This document shows, piece by piece, positions 7,204-14,466 of a DNA stretch of 14,550 bases. Source of the stretch: Clostridium sp. CAG:1024 (lineage in GTDB: Bacteria > Bacillota > Clostridia > Christensenellales > CAG-138). The number at the start of each line of letters is the position of its first letter. Position 1 is the first letter of the stretch. The notes beneath the pieces were generated by a model. The model saw only the letters and a program-made list of their open reading frames with translations. It was not told the DNA's origin and did no database searches. The stretch covers positions 14,704 to 29,253 of the forward strand of contig HF985523.1 of the NCBI GenBank assembly GCA_000432015.1, written 5' to 3'. A program made the position numbers and the translations under genes.

Positions 7204-7989
7204 ATGCGCAAGAAGGAATTGCTGCAACTGCTGGAAGAGCAGAAGGCCAGGATCATCCAGCTGGAACAGTGCGTACAGACGCAGGACGGTTTGATCGAAC
7301 AGTACCAAAAGCGGGAACGGTCGATCGTTGCCGCGCTCGAGAATGCGCATGAGGCCGCAGAAAAGCGTATTGCCGACGCAGAGCGGCAGGCGGCAGAGAT
7401 CGAGAAGATGGCGCAGTCGGAGCGCGAGCGGATGCTGGAGGATGCGGAGACGCAGCTTCAGGAATACCGGGATATGATCGCGCGCTACAATGATGCGTTG
7501 ATGCTTGCGGCAAGGGAAGCGGCAGAGAACGCGGAACGTTTTGCAAGCTTTGCCAGGAAGAGCCGGATCGACCGCGGCGACATCGTACCGGAGACGCGGG
7601 AAACGGTGACGGATCCGGACACGCTGCCGGATGCGGGGACAAACCCGGCGCAGCTTATGCGGAACATCTACAGACTGCAAAACCGTGCGCTTCCGGAGGA
7701 GATGCAGCCCGCCGAAGTCTCCGCGGAAAAGCCGGAGCACAGCGATGCAGCCGAAGCACTACAGAATGAGGCCGCGCCGCAGGGATCGGCCGAAAAGCCC
7801 GAACGGATCGACAGCGAATCGGCACTGAATTCACTGCTGGATACGCTGATGACGGAGGAACCACCCGTACAGACGGTCGCGTCTGTGCTGGAAGAGAACC
7901 ATGTGAAAGAGGAAGAGAACGGGCAGGAGCTGTCTCTCGACGCACTGCTCGACGAGATTATAAAATCAGGAGAGCAAAACAATGGCTAA
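7204..7989 (+). CDS. Unrecognised acidic coiled-coil protein between ruvB and proS
   Basis: I do not recognise this 261-residue protein. Residues about 3-118 form a long, charged, Glu/Ala/Gln-rich helix typical of coiled coils, with loose resemblance to the helical part of DivIVA-like proteins but without their N-terminal membrane-binding motif. Residues about 125-261 are acidic and proline-containing, probably disordered, and hold two internal repeats: SAEKPE (173-178 and 195-200), and a short amphipathic motif seen as LNSLLDTLM (208-216) and LDALLDEII (245-253). The latter look like short binding helices. There is no signal peptide or membrane segment, so it is probably cytoplasmic. A GGAGGG ribosome site (7189-7194) precedes the ATG by about 9 bases. 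It lies 6 bases after ruvB and its end overlaps proS by 8 bases, so it should be co-expressed with both. Function unknown. Confidence 0.85.
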   Translation: MRKKELLQLLEEQKARIIQLEQCVQTQDGLIEQYQKRERSIVAALENAHEAAEKRIADAERQAAEIEKMAQSERERMLEDAETQLQEYRDMIARYNDALMLAAREAAENAERFASFARKSRIDRGDIVPETRETVTDPDTLPDAGTNPAQLMRNIYRLQNRALPEEMQPAEVSAEKPEHSDAAEALQNEAAPQGSAEKPERIDSESALNSLLDTLMTEEPPVQTVASVLEENHVKEEENGQELSLDALLDEIIKSGEQNNG

Positions 7990-9427
7990 GAACAAAAACG
8001 AAGGCTTCGTCACACAGATCGCATCACGTGCTGAAGATTTTCCGCAGTGGTATACCGACGTCATCCTTAAGACCGAAATGGTCGATTATTCGGACGTGCG
8101 CGGCTGCATGGTCATCCGCCCGTACGGATACCGCGTCTGGGAACTCATCCAACAGCACTTGGACGCGCGGTTTAAGGAAACAGGGCATCATAATGCCTAT
8201 TTCCCGCTGTTTATTCCGGAAAGCCTGCTCAAAAAGGAAGCCGAGCATGTCGAAGGGTTTGCGCCGGAGGTCGCATGGGTCACGCATGGCGGCGACGAGC
8301 TGCTGACGGAACGACTCTGCGTTCGCCCGACGAGCGAGACGATCATCTGCTCCATGTACAGCAAATGGATCCAGTCCTACCGTGATTTGCCGCTGCTGCT
8401 GAATCAGTGGTGCAACGTCGTCCGCTGGGAAAAGAACACCCGTCCGTTCCTGCGCACAAGCGAGTTCCTGTGGCAGGAGGGACACACCGCGCACGCGACA
8501 TTTGAGGAAGCGCAGCACGAGACCATGCAGCAGCTCAATACCTATCGCGATTTCATGGAGAACGTCCTTGCAATCCCCGTGATCTGCGGCAGAAAGAGTG
8601 AAAAGGAGAAATTCGCTGGCGCATATGCGACCTATACCCTCGAGGCCATGATGCAGGACGGCAAAGCGCTGCAAATGGGAACGAGCCATAACCTTGCGGA
8701 TCACTTTGCAAAGGCGTATGAGATCAACTACCTGAGCCGGGAAGGGAAGCTTGAACCCTGCTTTACAACGTCTTGGGGCGTGTCCACCCGTATGATCGGC
8801 GGCATGATCATGGTGCATGGCGACGACCGCGGACTCGTGATGCCGCCGCGCGTCGCGCCGATCCAGGTCGTGATCCTGCCCATCGCGATGCATAAAGAGG
8901 GCGTGCTTGAAAAAGCGGAAGCCTTGCGTGAGGAGCTGAAACGGGCGGGGCTGCGCGTGGAGCTCGACGATCGCGAACAGAGCGCGGGCTGGAAGTTTAA
9001 TGAGTGGGAGATGAAAGGCGTTCCCGTGCGCATCGAGGTCGGTCCGCGCGACATCGAAAAGGGCGAAGTTGTGGCGGTTCGCCGCGATAACCTTGAGAAG
9101 ACGACACTGCCCATGGCTGGCCTTGCGGACACGCTGAAAATGCTGCTGGACGATGTGCATAATGGCATGTATCAAAAGGCGCTGGCATTCCGCGAGGCAA
9201 AGACCGTCGATGCGGAAACGTTCGAAGAACTGAATGCGGGCGTGCAGAACGGCTTTGTCCGCGCGAACTGGTGCGGATGCCGCGAGTGCGAGGACGAGAT
9301 TAAGCAGAAGACGGGCGCGACGACGCGCTGCATGCCGCTCGAGGGCTCCGAGGTCGAAGAGGGCGCGGTCTGCATCCATTGCGGAAAGCCCGCAAAGACC
9401 CGCATCTATTTTGCAAAAGCGTATTGA
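7982..9427 (+). CDS. proS: Prolyl-tRNA synthetase, short archaeal/eukaryote-like type
   Basis: It attaches proline to tRNA-Pro in the cytoplasm. The 481-residue enzyme is a class II synthetase. Motif 2 is in the segment RWEKNTRPFLRTSEFLWQEG (148-167), RPTSET (115-120) and QMGTSHN (231-237) match ProRS, and motif 3 covers GVSTRMIGGMIMVHGDDRG (266-284). An anticodon-binding domain (about 294-400) follows. The C-terminal extension carries six cysteines (C431, C433, C436, C450, C464, C467) and likely binds zinc, ending FAKAY as in this subtype. There is no room between motifs 2 and 3 for the roughly 180-residue editing insertion of standard bacterial ProRS. AGGAG (7968-7972) lies 9 bases before the ATG, inside the end of the upstream gene. 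No T-box leader is present directly upstream. Confidence 0.97.
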   Translation: MAKNKNEGFVTQIASRAEDFPQWYTDVILKTEMVDYSDVRGCMVIRPYGYRVWELIQQHLDARFKETGHHNAYFPLFIPESLLKKEAEHVEGFAPEVAWVTHGGDELLTERLCVRPTSETIICSMYSKWIQSYRDLPLLLNQWCNVVRWEKNTRPFLRTSEFLWQEGHTAHATFEEAQHETMQQLNTYRDFMENVLAIPVICGRKSEKEKFAGAYATYTLEAMMQDGKALQMGTSHNLADHFAKAYEINYLSREGKLEPCFTTSWGVSTRMIGGMIMVHGDDRGLVMPPRVAPIQVVILPIAMHKEGVLEKAEALREELKRAGLRVELDDREQSAGWKFNEWEMKGVPVRIEVGPRDIEKGEVVAVRRDNLEKTTLPMAGLADTLKMLLDDVHNGMYQKALAFREAKTVDAETFEELNAGVQNGFVRANWCGCRECEDEIKQKTGATTRCMPLEGSEVEEGAVCIHCGKPAKTRIYFAKAY

Positions 9428-9533
9428 TGTCTGAACCGGCCCGCGGTTCCTTCCGAGCAAAAGCACATTGGATGGAGCGGCGGGGCGGCAAGCAAACGGG
9501 AACACAAAGCCAATATCGATCAAGGAGGTAGGA

Positions 9534-10091
9534 ATGAAGAGATCGCTCGATACAAAACGCCTGATTCTATTGCTCTTGCTGCTTGCCCTGACCGTCGCTG
9601 TAACGGCGCTCATCCGCGTCGATTGCGGCTTCACCCGACCCGTCGGAAAGAGCGAGGTCCCCGCAGGAACCTATGCAACGCTCGGTGATGTCTGCATTTA
9701 TCTTTCTGCACTTTTGATCGGGGGTCCGTGGGCGGCCGTCGTTTCTGCGCTGGGCTGCGCGATCGCTGACCTCTGCGTCGGCAGCTACAGCTACATCATC
9801 GGCACGCTGATCATCAAGGCGGGTATGGCGCTGTTCCTCGGAAAGTTTGCGCCCCTGTGCGATTCCTGGAAGAAGTGCTTTGTTGTGGCGGCGATTGCGG
9901 AAGGGATCATGATCGTGGGATACTTCCTGTTTGACCTGTTGATCTTTGTCGAATACCGTGTGGCCGCACTCGAGATCCCGGTCAATATCGCACAGGGTCT
10001 CGTGGACGGCGCGCTCGGCGCGGTGCTGCTGTACTACATGCCGGAGAAGATCCGCAAGCATCGCGGAAGCGAAGCAAGGAGGGTGCATTGA
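9534..10091 (+). CDS. ECF-type transporter S component (substrate-binding membrane subunit)
   Basis: A 185-residue membrane protein with about five or six hydrophobic segments. The segment TLGDVCIYLSALLIGGPWAA (49-68), then GCAIADLCVGSYSYIIGTLIIKAG split across residues 74-97, fits the PF07155-like S-component pattern: G-D before a helix, G-P at a turn, A-D-L, and T-x-I-I-K. S components bind a vitamin or similar small molecule and work with a shared EcfT/EcfA module, none of which is in this window. The substrate cannot be read from the sequence. The start is ATG at 9534, with AAGGAGG (9522-9528) five bases upstream; in-frame codons further up to 9468 lack a ribosome site. It follows proS by 106 bases and precedes the MBL hydrolase gene by one base. 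Confidence 0.82.
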   Translation: MKRSLDTKRLILLLLLLALTVAVTALIRVDCGFTRPVGKSEVPAGTYATLGDVCIYLSALLIGGPWAAVVSALGCAIADLCVGSYSYIIGTLIIKAGMALFLGKFAPLCDSWKKCFVVAAIAEGIMIVGYFLFDLLIFVEYRVAALEIPVNIAQGLVDGALGAVLLYYMPEKIRKHRGSEARRVH

Positions 10092-10092
10092 T

Positions 10093-10809
10093 ATGCGATT
10101 GACTGCGCTTGGCGTTTACGGCCCTTTTCCTCGCGCGGGATCGGCGTGTTCCGGCTATGTCGTGGAAACGGGAGAGACGCGTATCCTGCTGGATTGCGGC
10201 AGCGGTGTATTCTCGCGTCTGAGCGGTGTCTGCCAGCTGGATTCGATCGATGCGGTGGTGCTTTCGCACCTCCACTTTGACCATTGCTCCGATATGGGCG
10301 TGCTGCGCTATGCGGCGGAGGCAGGATGGTGCGGTGAAGCGCCGCTTCGCGTGATCGCACCCGAAACACCGGCGGAGATCAGAGATCCGCTGCTTGATTC
10401 GCCCGCGTTTGCGCTTGAACCAGCAGAGGACGGAAAACAGATCCGCATCGGAGACCTTACCGTGACGCTGCATCGGATGCGGCACCCGGTCGAGACCTAT
10501 GGCGCCGAGATCTCGGATACAGCAGGCAAGCGCATGTTTTACACGGGCGATACCGGCTGGTTCGAGGAATTGGAAACCTTGGTACACGGCGTCGATTTCC
10601 TTCTTGCCGACACATGCTTTACAGATGTTGAAGCGCAGGAGCGCCCGGACGTCCACATGAGCGTAAAGCAGGCCTGCAAGCTTGCAAAGAACGCCTGCGT
10701 TCGCCAACTCGGCTGTACACACCACTTCGGCGCATCAGAACGGCTGCCGATTCCTCTTGACTTTTCCCCCGCAATAGTGGTAAAAGATATGGGGCAATAT
10801 GAAGTTTGA
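10093..10809 (+). CDS. MBL-fold metallo-hydrolase (RNase Z / YhfI-like group)
   Basis: A 238-residue metallo-beta-lactamase-fold hydrolase of the compact type that includes RNase Z-like and Bacillus YhfI-like proteins. The metal site is complete: HLHFDH (H59, H61, D63, H64), H131 in MRHPVETYG, D153 in YTGDTG, and H210/H211 in CTHHFG; H188 in DVHMS may also matter. The N-terminal strand TALGVYGPFPRAGSACSGYV and LLDCGSG (32-38) match this group. It is likely a cytoplasmic enzyme acting on a phosphoester or related bond; the substrate is unknown. AAGGAGGG (10076-10083) lies 9 bases before the ATG, overlapping the end of the ECF gene, so the two are likely cotranscribed. It lacks the long exosite expected of many true tRNA 3'-processing RNase Z enzymes, so I do not name it rnz. 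Confidence 0.85.
   Translation: MRLTALGVYGPFPRAGSACSGYVVETGETRILLDCGSGVFSRLSGVCQLDSIDAVVLSHLHFDHCSDMGVLRYAAEAGWCGEAPLRVIAPETPAEIRDPLLDSPAFALEPAEDGKQIRIGDLTVTLHRMRHPVETYGAEISDTAGKRMFYTGDTGWFEELETLVHGVDFLLADTCFTDVEAQERPDVHMSVKQACKLAKNACVRQLGCTHHFGASERLPIPLDFSPAIVVKDMGQYEV
10757..10786 (+). promoter_or_regulatory. Possible promoter for pgk-tpiA-gpmI inside the 3' end of the MBL gene
   Basis: TTGACT (10757-10762; 5 of 6 matches to the -35) is followed after 18 bp by TAAAAG (10781-10786; 4 of 6), preceded by TGG, which gives an extended -10 (TGn). The start site would be near 10793, about 85 bases before pgk. No better promoter is seen in the 69-base gap before pgk. The glycolytic genes could also be read from upstream. 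Confidence 0.35.
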
Positions 10810-10878
10810 TCCGCAGGCCGACCGCATGAAACGGCGGCAAGCGAAAGTTTAATTTCAATACAAAGGAGTAAGAAGACT

Positions 10879-12066
10879 ATGGCAAAAAAGACGATCCAGG
10901 ACATCGACGTCAGCGGCAAGAGAGTGCTTGTCCGCGTAGATTTCAACGTTCCGCTCGCGGAGGACGGTACGGTTTCCGACGATAAGCGTATTGTTGCGGC
11001 CCTGCCAACCATCAGGTATCTGCTCGAGCACAATGCGAAGGTCATTCTCTGCTCGCACCTCGGCCGCCCGAAGGGACAGGTCAATCCGAAGTATTCTCTC
11101 GCACCGGTCGGCGCGCGTCTGTCCGAGCTGCTGCCCGACACGAAGATTTGGTTTGCGGAAGATACCGTAGGCGAGAGCGCAAAAACCGCCATTGATGATA
11201 TGAAAGACGGAGAGATCGTTCTGCTGGAGAACGTCCGCTTCTATCCTGAAGAGGAGAAGAATGATCCCGAGTTTGCCAAAAAACTCGCATCCCTTGCGGA
11301 CATCTTTGTGTCCGATGCCTTCGGCACCGTGCATCGCGCACACGCTTCTACGGCAGGCGTAGCAGCTTATCTGCCTGCGGTTGCAGGCTTCCTCATCGGA
11401 AAAGAGCTTGGCGTGATGGGCGAAGCGCTGGACAACCCGAAGCGTCCTTTTGTGGCGATTCTGGGCGGCGCGAAGGTCGCGGATAAGATCGGCGTTATCA
11501 AGAACCTGCTCGGCAAGTGCGATTCCCTGATCATCGGCGGCGGCATGGCCTACACCTTCCTGAAGGCGCAGGGCTACGGCATCGGCACCTCGCTGCTCGA
11601 CGCGGAAAGCATCGATCTTGCAAAGGACATCATGGCGGAAGCAAAGGCGAAGAACGTGAACTTCCTCCTGCCCATCGATACAGTTGTCGCGACGGAGTTT
11701 GACGCAAACGCGGAGCACAAGGTCGTTCCCTCCACAGAGATCCCGGACGGCTGGATGGGTATGGACATCGGTCCAAAGACCACAGAGCTGTTCAAAAAGA
11801 CCATCGTGGAAGCGGCCACCGTCGTTTGGAACGGGCCCATGGGCGTTTTTGAGTTCCCGGCCTTTGCCGAGGGAACGAAGAAGGTCGCGGAAGCCTGCGC
11901 AGAATGCGCCGGAACGACGATCATCGGCGGCGGCGACTCTGCATCCGCGGTCAAGAAGCTTGGCTTTGCCGATAAGATGACGCACATCTCCACCGGCGGC
12001 GGCGCATCGCTCGAGTTCCTCGAGGGCAAAACGCTGCCCGGCGTTGCAGTGCTGAACGACAAATAA
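10879..12066 (+). CDS. pgk: Phosphoglycerate kinase
   Basis: It transfers phosphate from 1,3-bisphosphoglycerate to ADP, making ATP and 3-phosphoglycerate in glycolysis. The 395-residue protein has the signature RVLVRVDFNVPL (15-26), the substrate-binding SHLGRPKG (59-66), LLENVRFYPEEEKN (115-128), GGAKVADKIGVI (196-207), the nucleotide-site region NGPMGVFE (318-325) and GGGDSA (350-355). Length is normal and nothing appears missing. AAAGGAG (10862-10868) precedes the ATG by 10 bases. It heads a three-gene glycolytic cluster; the usual upstream gap (glyceraldehyde-3-phosphate dehydrogenase) is absent and an MBL hydrolase sits there instead. Confidence 0.98.
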   Translation: MAKKTIQDIDVSGKRVLVRVDFNVPLAEDGTVSDDKRIVAALPTIRYLLEHNAKVILCSHLGRPKGQVNPKYSLAPVGARLSELLPDTKIWFAEDTVGESAKTAIDDMKDGEIVLLENVRFYPEEEKNDPEFAKKLASLADIFVSDAFGTVHRAHASTAGVAAYLPAVAGFLIGKELGVMGEALDNPKRPFVAILGGAKVADKIGVIKNLLGKCDSLIIGGGMAYTFLKAQGYGIGTSLLDAESIDLAKDIMAEAKAKNVNFLLPIDTVVATEFDANAEHKVVPSTEIPDGWMGMDIGPKTTELFKKTIVEAATVVWNGPMGVFEFPAFAEGTKKVAEACAECAGTTIIGGGDSASAVKKLGFADKMTHISTGGGASLEFLEGKTLPGVAVLNDK

Positions 12067-12096
12067 GACAAACGTGAGTAGATTGAGGATACGACT

Positions 12097-12843
12097 ATGA
12101 GAAAACCGATCATTGCTGGCAACTGGAAGATGAACAAGACGCCCGAAGAGGCGAAGGAACTCGTTACGGCGCTCGTTCCTCTCGTCAAGAACGCAAAGTG
12201 CGACGTTGTGATCTGTCCGCCGTTTGTAGACCTCTGTGCGGTCAAACCCATCATCGCCGGCACGAATATCCATCTCGGCGTGCAGAACATCCATTGGGCG
12301 GAAAAAGGCGCGTTCACGGGCGAAATTTCTGCGGATATGCTGAAGGCACACGGCGTTGAATATGCCATCGTCGGTCACAGCGAGCGCCGCCAGTATTTCG
12401 GCGAAACGGACGCGACCGTGAATCAGCGTGCAAAGGCTGCGATCGCAGCCGGCATCACGCCGATCATCTGCGTTGGCGAATCGCTGGAGCAGCGGGAAAG
12501 CGGCGTCACGAACGCCGTTGTATCCGGCCAGACAAAGGCTGCGCTGGACGGTATCGAGGCAAAGGACGTGGAAACGCTCGTCATTGCATATGAGCCCATC
12601 TGGGCCATCGGCACGGGCAAAACCGCAACGAAAGAGGACGCAAACGCAACCATCGCCGTCATTCGCGGCGCGATCGCGGAAGTGTACGGCAAAGATGTTG
12701 CGGAAAAGGTGCGCATCCAGTACGGCGGAAGCATGAACCCCAAGAATGCTTCCGAGCTCATGAGCATGCCGGAGATCGACGGCGGCTTGATCGGCGGTGC
12801 ATCGCTCAAGGCAGAGGACTTTTCCAAGGTGGTCAACTACTGA
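12097..12843 (+). CDS. tpiA: Triose-phosphate isomerase
   Basis: It interconverts dihydroxyacetone phosphate and glyceraldehyde-3-phosphate in the cytoplasm. The 248-residue TIM-barrel protein shows every catalytic element: N9 and K11 in GNWKMN (8-13), H94 in the VGHSERR segment (92-98), the catalytic E166 in AYEPIWAIGTG (164-174, the mobile loop), and the phosphate-binding YGGSM (209-213) and GGASL (233-237). GAFTGE (71-76) is also standard. The ribosome site is modest, GAGG at 12085-12088, 8 bases before the ATG. It lies 30 bases after pgk, and its TGA overlaps the gpmI start (TGATG, one shared base), so tpiA and gpmI are translationally coupled. Confidence 0.98.
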   Translation: MRKPIIAGNWKMNKTPEEAKELVTALVPLVKNAKCDVVICPPFVDLCAVKPIIAGTNIHLGVQNIHWAEKGAFTGEISADMLKAHGVEYAIVGHSERRQYFGETDATVNQRAKAAIAAGITPIICVGESLEQRESGVTNAVVSGQTKAALDGIEAKDVETLVIAYEPIWAIGTGKTATKEDANATIAVIRGAIAEVYGKDVAEKVRIQYGGSMNPKNASELMSMPEIDGGLIGGASLKAEDFSKVVNY

Positions 12844-14387
12844 TGAAACCGATCACAGCTTTGCTCATCCTTGACGGCTTTGGCTATCGCAAGGAAAAAG
12901 AGGGCAACGCCATCAAGACCGACGGCGTTGCGAATATCAAGGCGCTGTGGGACAGCTACCCGCATACCCTGCTGCAAGCGAGCGGCATGGATGTGGGGCT
13001 GCCCGCGGGGCAGATGGGGAATTCCGAGGTGGGGCATCTGAACATCGGCGCCGGGCGCATCGTGTATCAGGAGTTTACCCGCATCTCGAAATCTATTGAC
13101 GACGGCGAGTTCTTTCAGAATCCCGCGTTCCTTGGAGCAGTCGAGAACTGCAAGAAGCATGATTCTGCGCTGCACCTCATGGGATTGTGTTCGGATGGCG
13201 GCGTGCATAGCCATCTGACACATCTCTATGCGCTCTTGAAGCTTGCAAAGGATCACGGGCTCACAAAGGTCTTTGTTCACTGCTTTATGGACGGCCGCGA
13301 CGTTCCGCCCACGAGCGGAAAGGGCTATGTGGAGCAGGTCGATGCAAAACTGAAGGAACTGGGCGTCGGCAGGATCGCGACGGTCATGGGTCGTTACTAT
13401 GCCATGGATCGTGATAATCGCTTTGAGCGCGTGGAAAAGGCGTATGCGGCGCTGACTTATGGCGAGGGACTGACTGCAAGCAGCGCTGCGGAAGCGATGC
13501 AGCAGAGCTATGATGCTGGCGTAACGGACGAGTTCGTAGTGCCGACCGTCGTTCTGACGGACGGAAAACCCACGGCCACCATTCAGGCGCAGGATTCCGT
13601 CATCTTCTATAACTTCCGTCCGGATCGCGCAAGAGAGATCAGCCGTGCGTACATCTTTGAGGATTTTGACGGATTTGATAGGAAAAACGGCTTCTTCCCG
13701 CTGTACTACGTTTCCATGACGCAGTATGACAAAACCTTTGAGGGCCATTTGCAGATTGCGTTCAAACCGCAGTCTATGCATAATACGCTCGGCGAATACT
13801 TGGCCAAGATGGGGAAGACGCAGCTCCGCATCGCAGAGACGGAGAAGTACGCGCATGTCACCTTCTTCTTCAATGGCGGCGTAGAGGCACCGAACGAGGG
13901 AGAGGATCGCGCCCTGATTGCCTCGCCGAAGGTCGCGACCTATGATCTCAAGCCCGAAATGAGCGCATATGAGGTCACGGACGAAGCCGTCCGCAGGATC
14001 GAGAGCGGCAAGTATGATGTGATGATCCTGAACTTTGCAAACTGTGATATGGTCGGTCATACGGGCGTGATGGACGCTGCGGTCGCGGCGGTTCACGCTG
14101 TAGATTCCTGCGTCAGAATGGTCGTTGAAGCGATTCAAAAGACGGGCGGCCGCTGCATCATTACCGCAGATCACGGCAATGCGGAATATATGTGGGACGA
14201 GAAGGCGCAGGTGCCGTTTACCGCACATACGACGAACCCCGTTCCCTGCATTCTGGTGGACGATTCGAGAAAGAGCGTCGAGCTCCGTGAAGGCGGCAGA
14301 CTGTGCGATCTCGCACCCACGCTGCTGGACCTGATGGAACTTCCCGTTCCGCAGGAGATGACCGGAAAAACCCTGATAAAATCGTAA
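12843..14387 (+). CDS. gpmI: 2,3-bisphosphoglycerate-independent phosphoglycerate mutase
   Basis: It interconverts 3- and 2-phosphoglycerate using two manganese ions and a phosphoserine intermediate. The 514-residue protein has D11 in LLILDGFGYR, the catalytic serine S61 in GQMGNSEVGHLNIGAG (57-71), H122 in SDGGVHSH, DGRD (150-153), R184 and R190, FRPDRAR (258-264), K335 in the ETEKYAHVTFFFNGG segment, and the second metal site D402, H406, D443, H444 and H462 (in AHTTNPVP). All metal and catalytic residues expected of this alkaline-phosphatase superfamily enzyme are present. The ATG shares one base with the tpiA stop; AAGGTGG (12826-12832), 10 bases upstream, serves as ribosome site. A hairpin overlaps its stop codon. 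Confidence 0.98.
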   Translation: MKPITALLILDGFGYRKEKEGNAIKTDGVANIKALWDSYPHTLLQASGMDVGLPAGQMGNSEVGHLNIGAGRIVYQEFTRISKSIDDGEFFQNPAFLGAVENCKKHDSALHLMGLCSDGGVHSHLTHLYALLKLAKDHGLTKVFVHCFMDGRDVPPTSGKGYVEQVDAKLKELGVGRIATVMGRYYAMDRDNRFERVEKAYAALTYGEGLTASSAAEAMQQSYDAGVTDEFVVPTVVLTDGKPTATIQAQDSVIFYNFRPDRAREISRAYIFEDFDGFDRKNGFFPLYYVSMTQYDKTFEGHLQIAFKPQSMHNTLGEYLAKMGKTQLRIAETEKYAHVTFFFNGGVEAPNEGEDRALIASPKVATYDLKPEMSAYEVTDEAVRRIESGKYDVMILNFANCDMVGHTGVMDAAVAAVHAVDSCVRMVVEAIQKTGGRCIITADHGNAEYMWDEKAQVPFTAHTTNPVPCILVDDSRKSVELREGGRLCDLAPTLLDLMELPVPQEMTGKTLIKS

Positions 14388-14404
14388 GATTTCAGGCCTT
14401 TTCC
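14364..14404 (+). terminator. Weak hairpin terminator candidate overlapping the gpmI stop
   Basis: CCTG (14372-14375) pairs with CAGG (14393-14396), and AAATC with GATTT closes a GTAA loop at 14384-14387, with a three-base bulge on the left arm. An outer pairing GGAAAA (14364-14369) with TTTTCC (14399-14404) can extend it. TTTT at 14399-14402 is the only short T-run. Its position, just before the strong secG promoter, suits a weak terminator. The loop contains the gpmI stop codon. Confidence 0.4.
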
Positions 14405-14405
14405 C

Positions 14406-14434
14406 TTGCAATTTCGACCCGCGCATGATATAAT
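14406..14434 (+). promoter_or_regulatory. Strong sigma-A promoter of secG
   Basis: TTGCAA (14406-14411; 5 of 6 matches to the -35) is 17 bp from a perfect TATAAT (14429-14434), which carries an extended -10 TG at 14426-14427. Transcription would start near 14441, about 26 bases before the secG ATG. This is the best promoter match in the window and makes secG independent of the glycolytic genes upstream. Confidence 0.85.
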
Positions 14435-14466
14435 TTGCGTTGCAGTCAATTTTGGAGGAAATAGAA

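Noticed and set aside
9433..9449. Hairpin GAACCG / CGGTTC just after proS as a terminator
   Set aside because: Only six pairs and no T-run follows; genes downstream have no convincing promoter of their own, so termination here is not supported.
9428..9533. Riboswitch leader before the ECF transporter gene
   Set aside because: The gap is only 106 bases and shows no recognisable conserved riboswitch core (FMN, TPP or cobalamin types).
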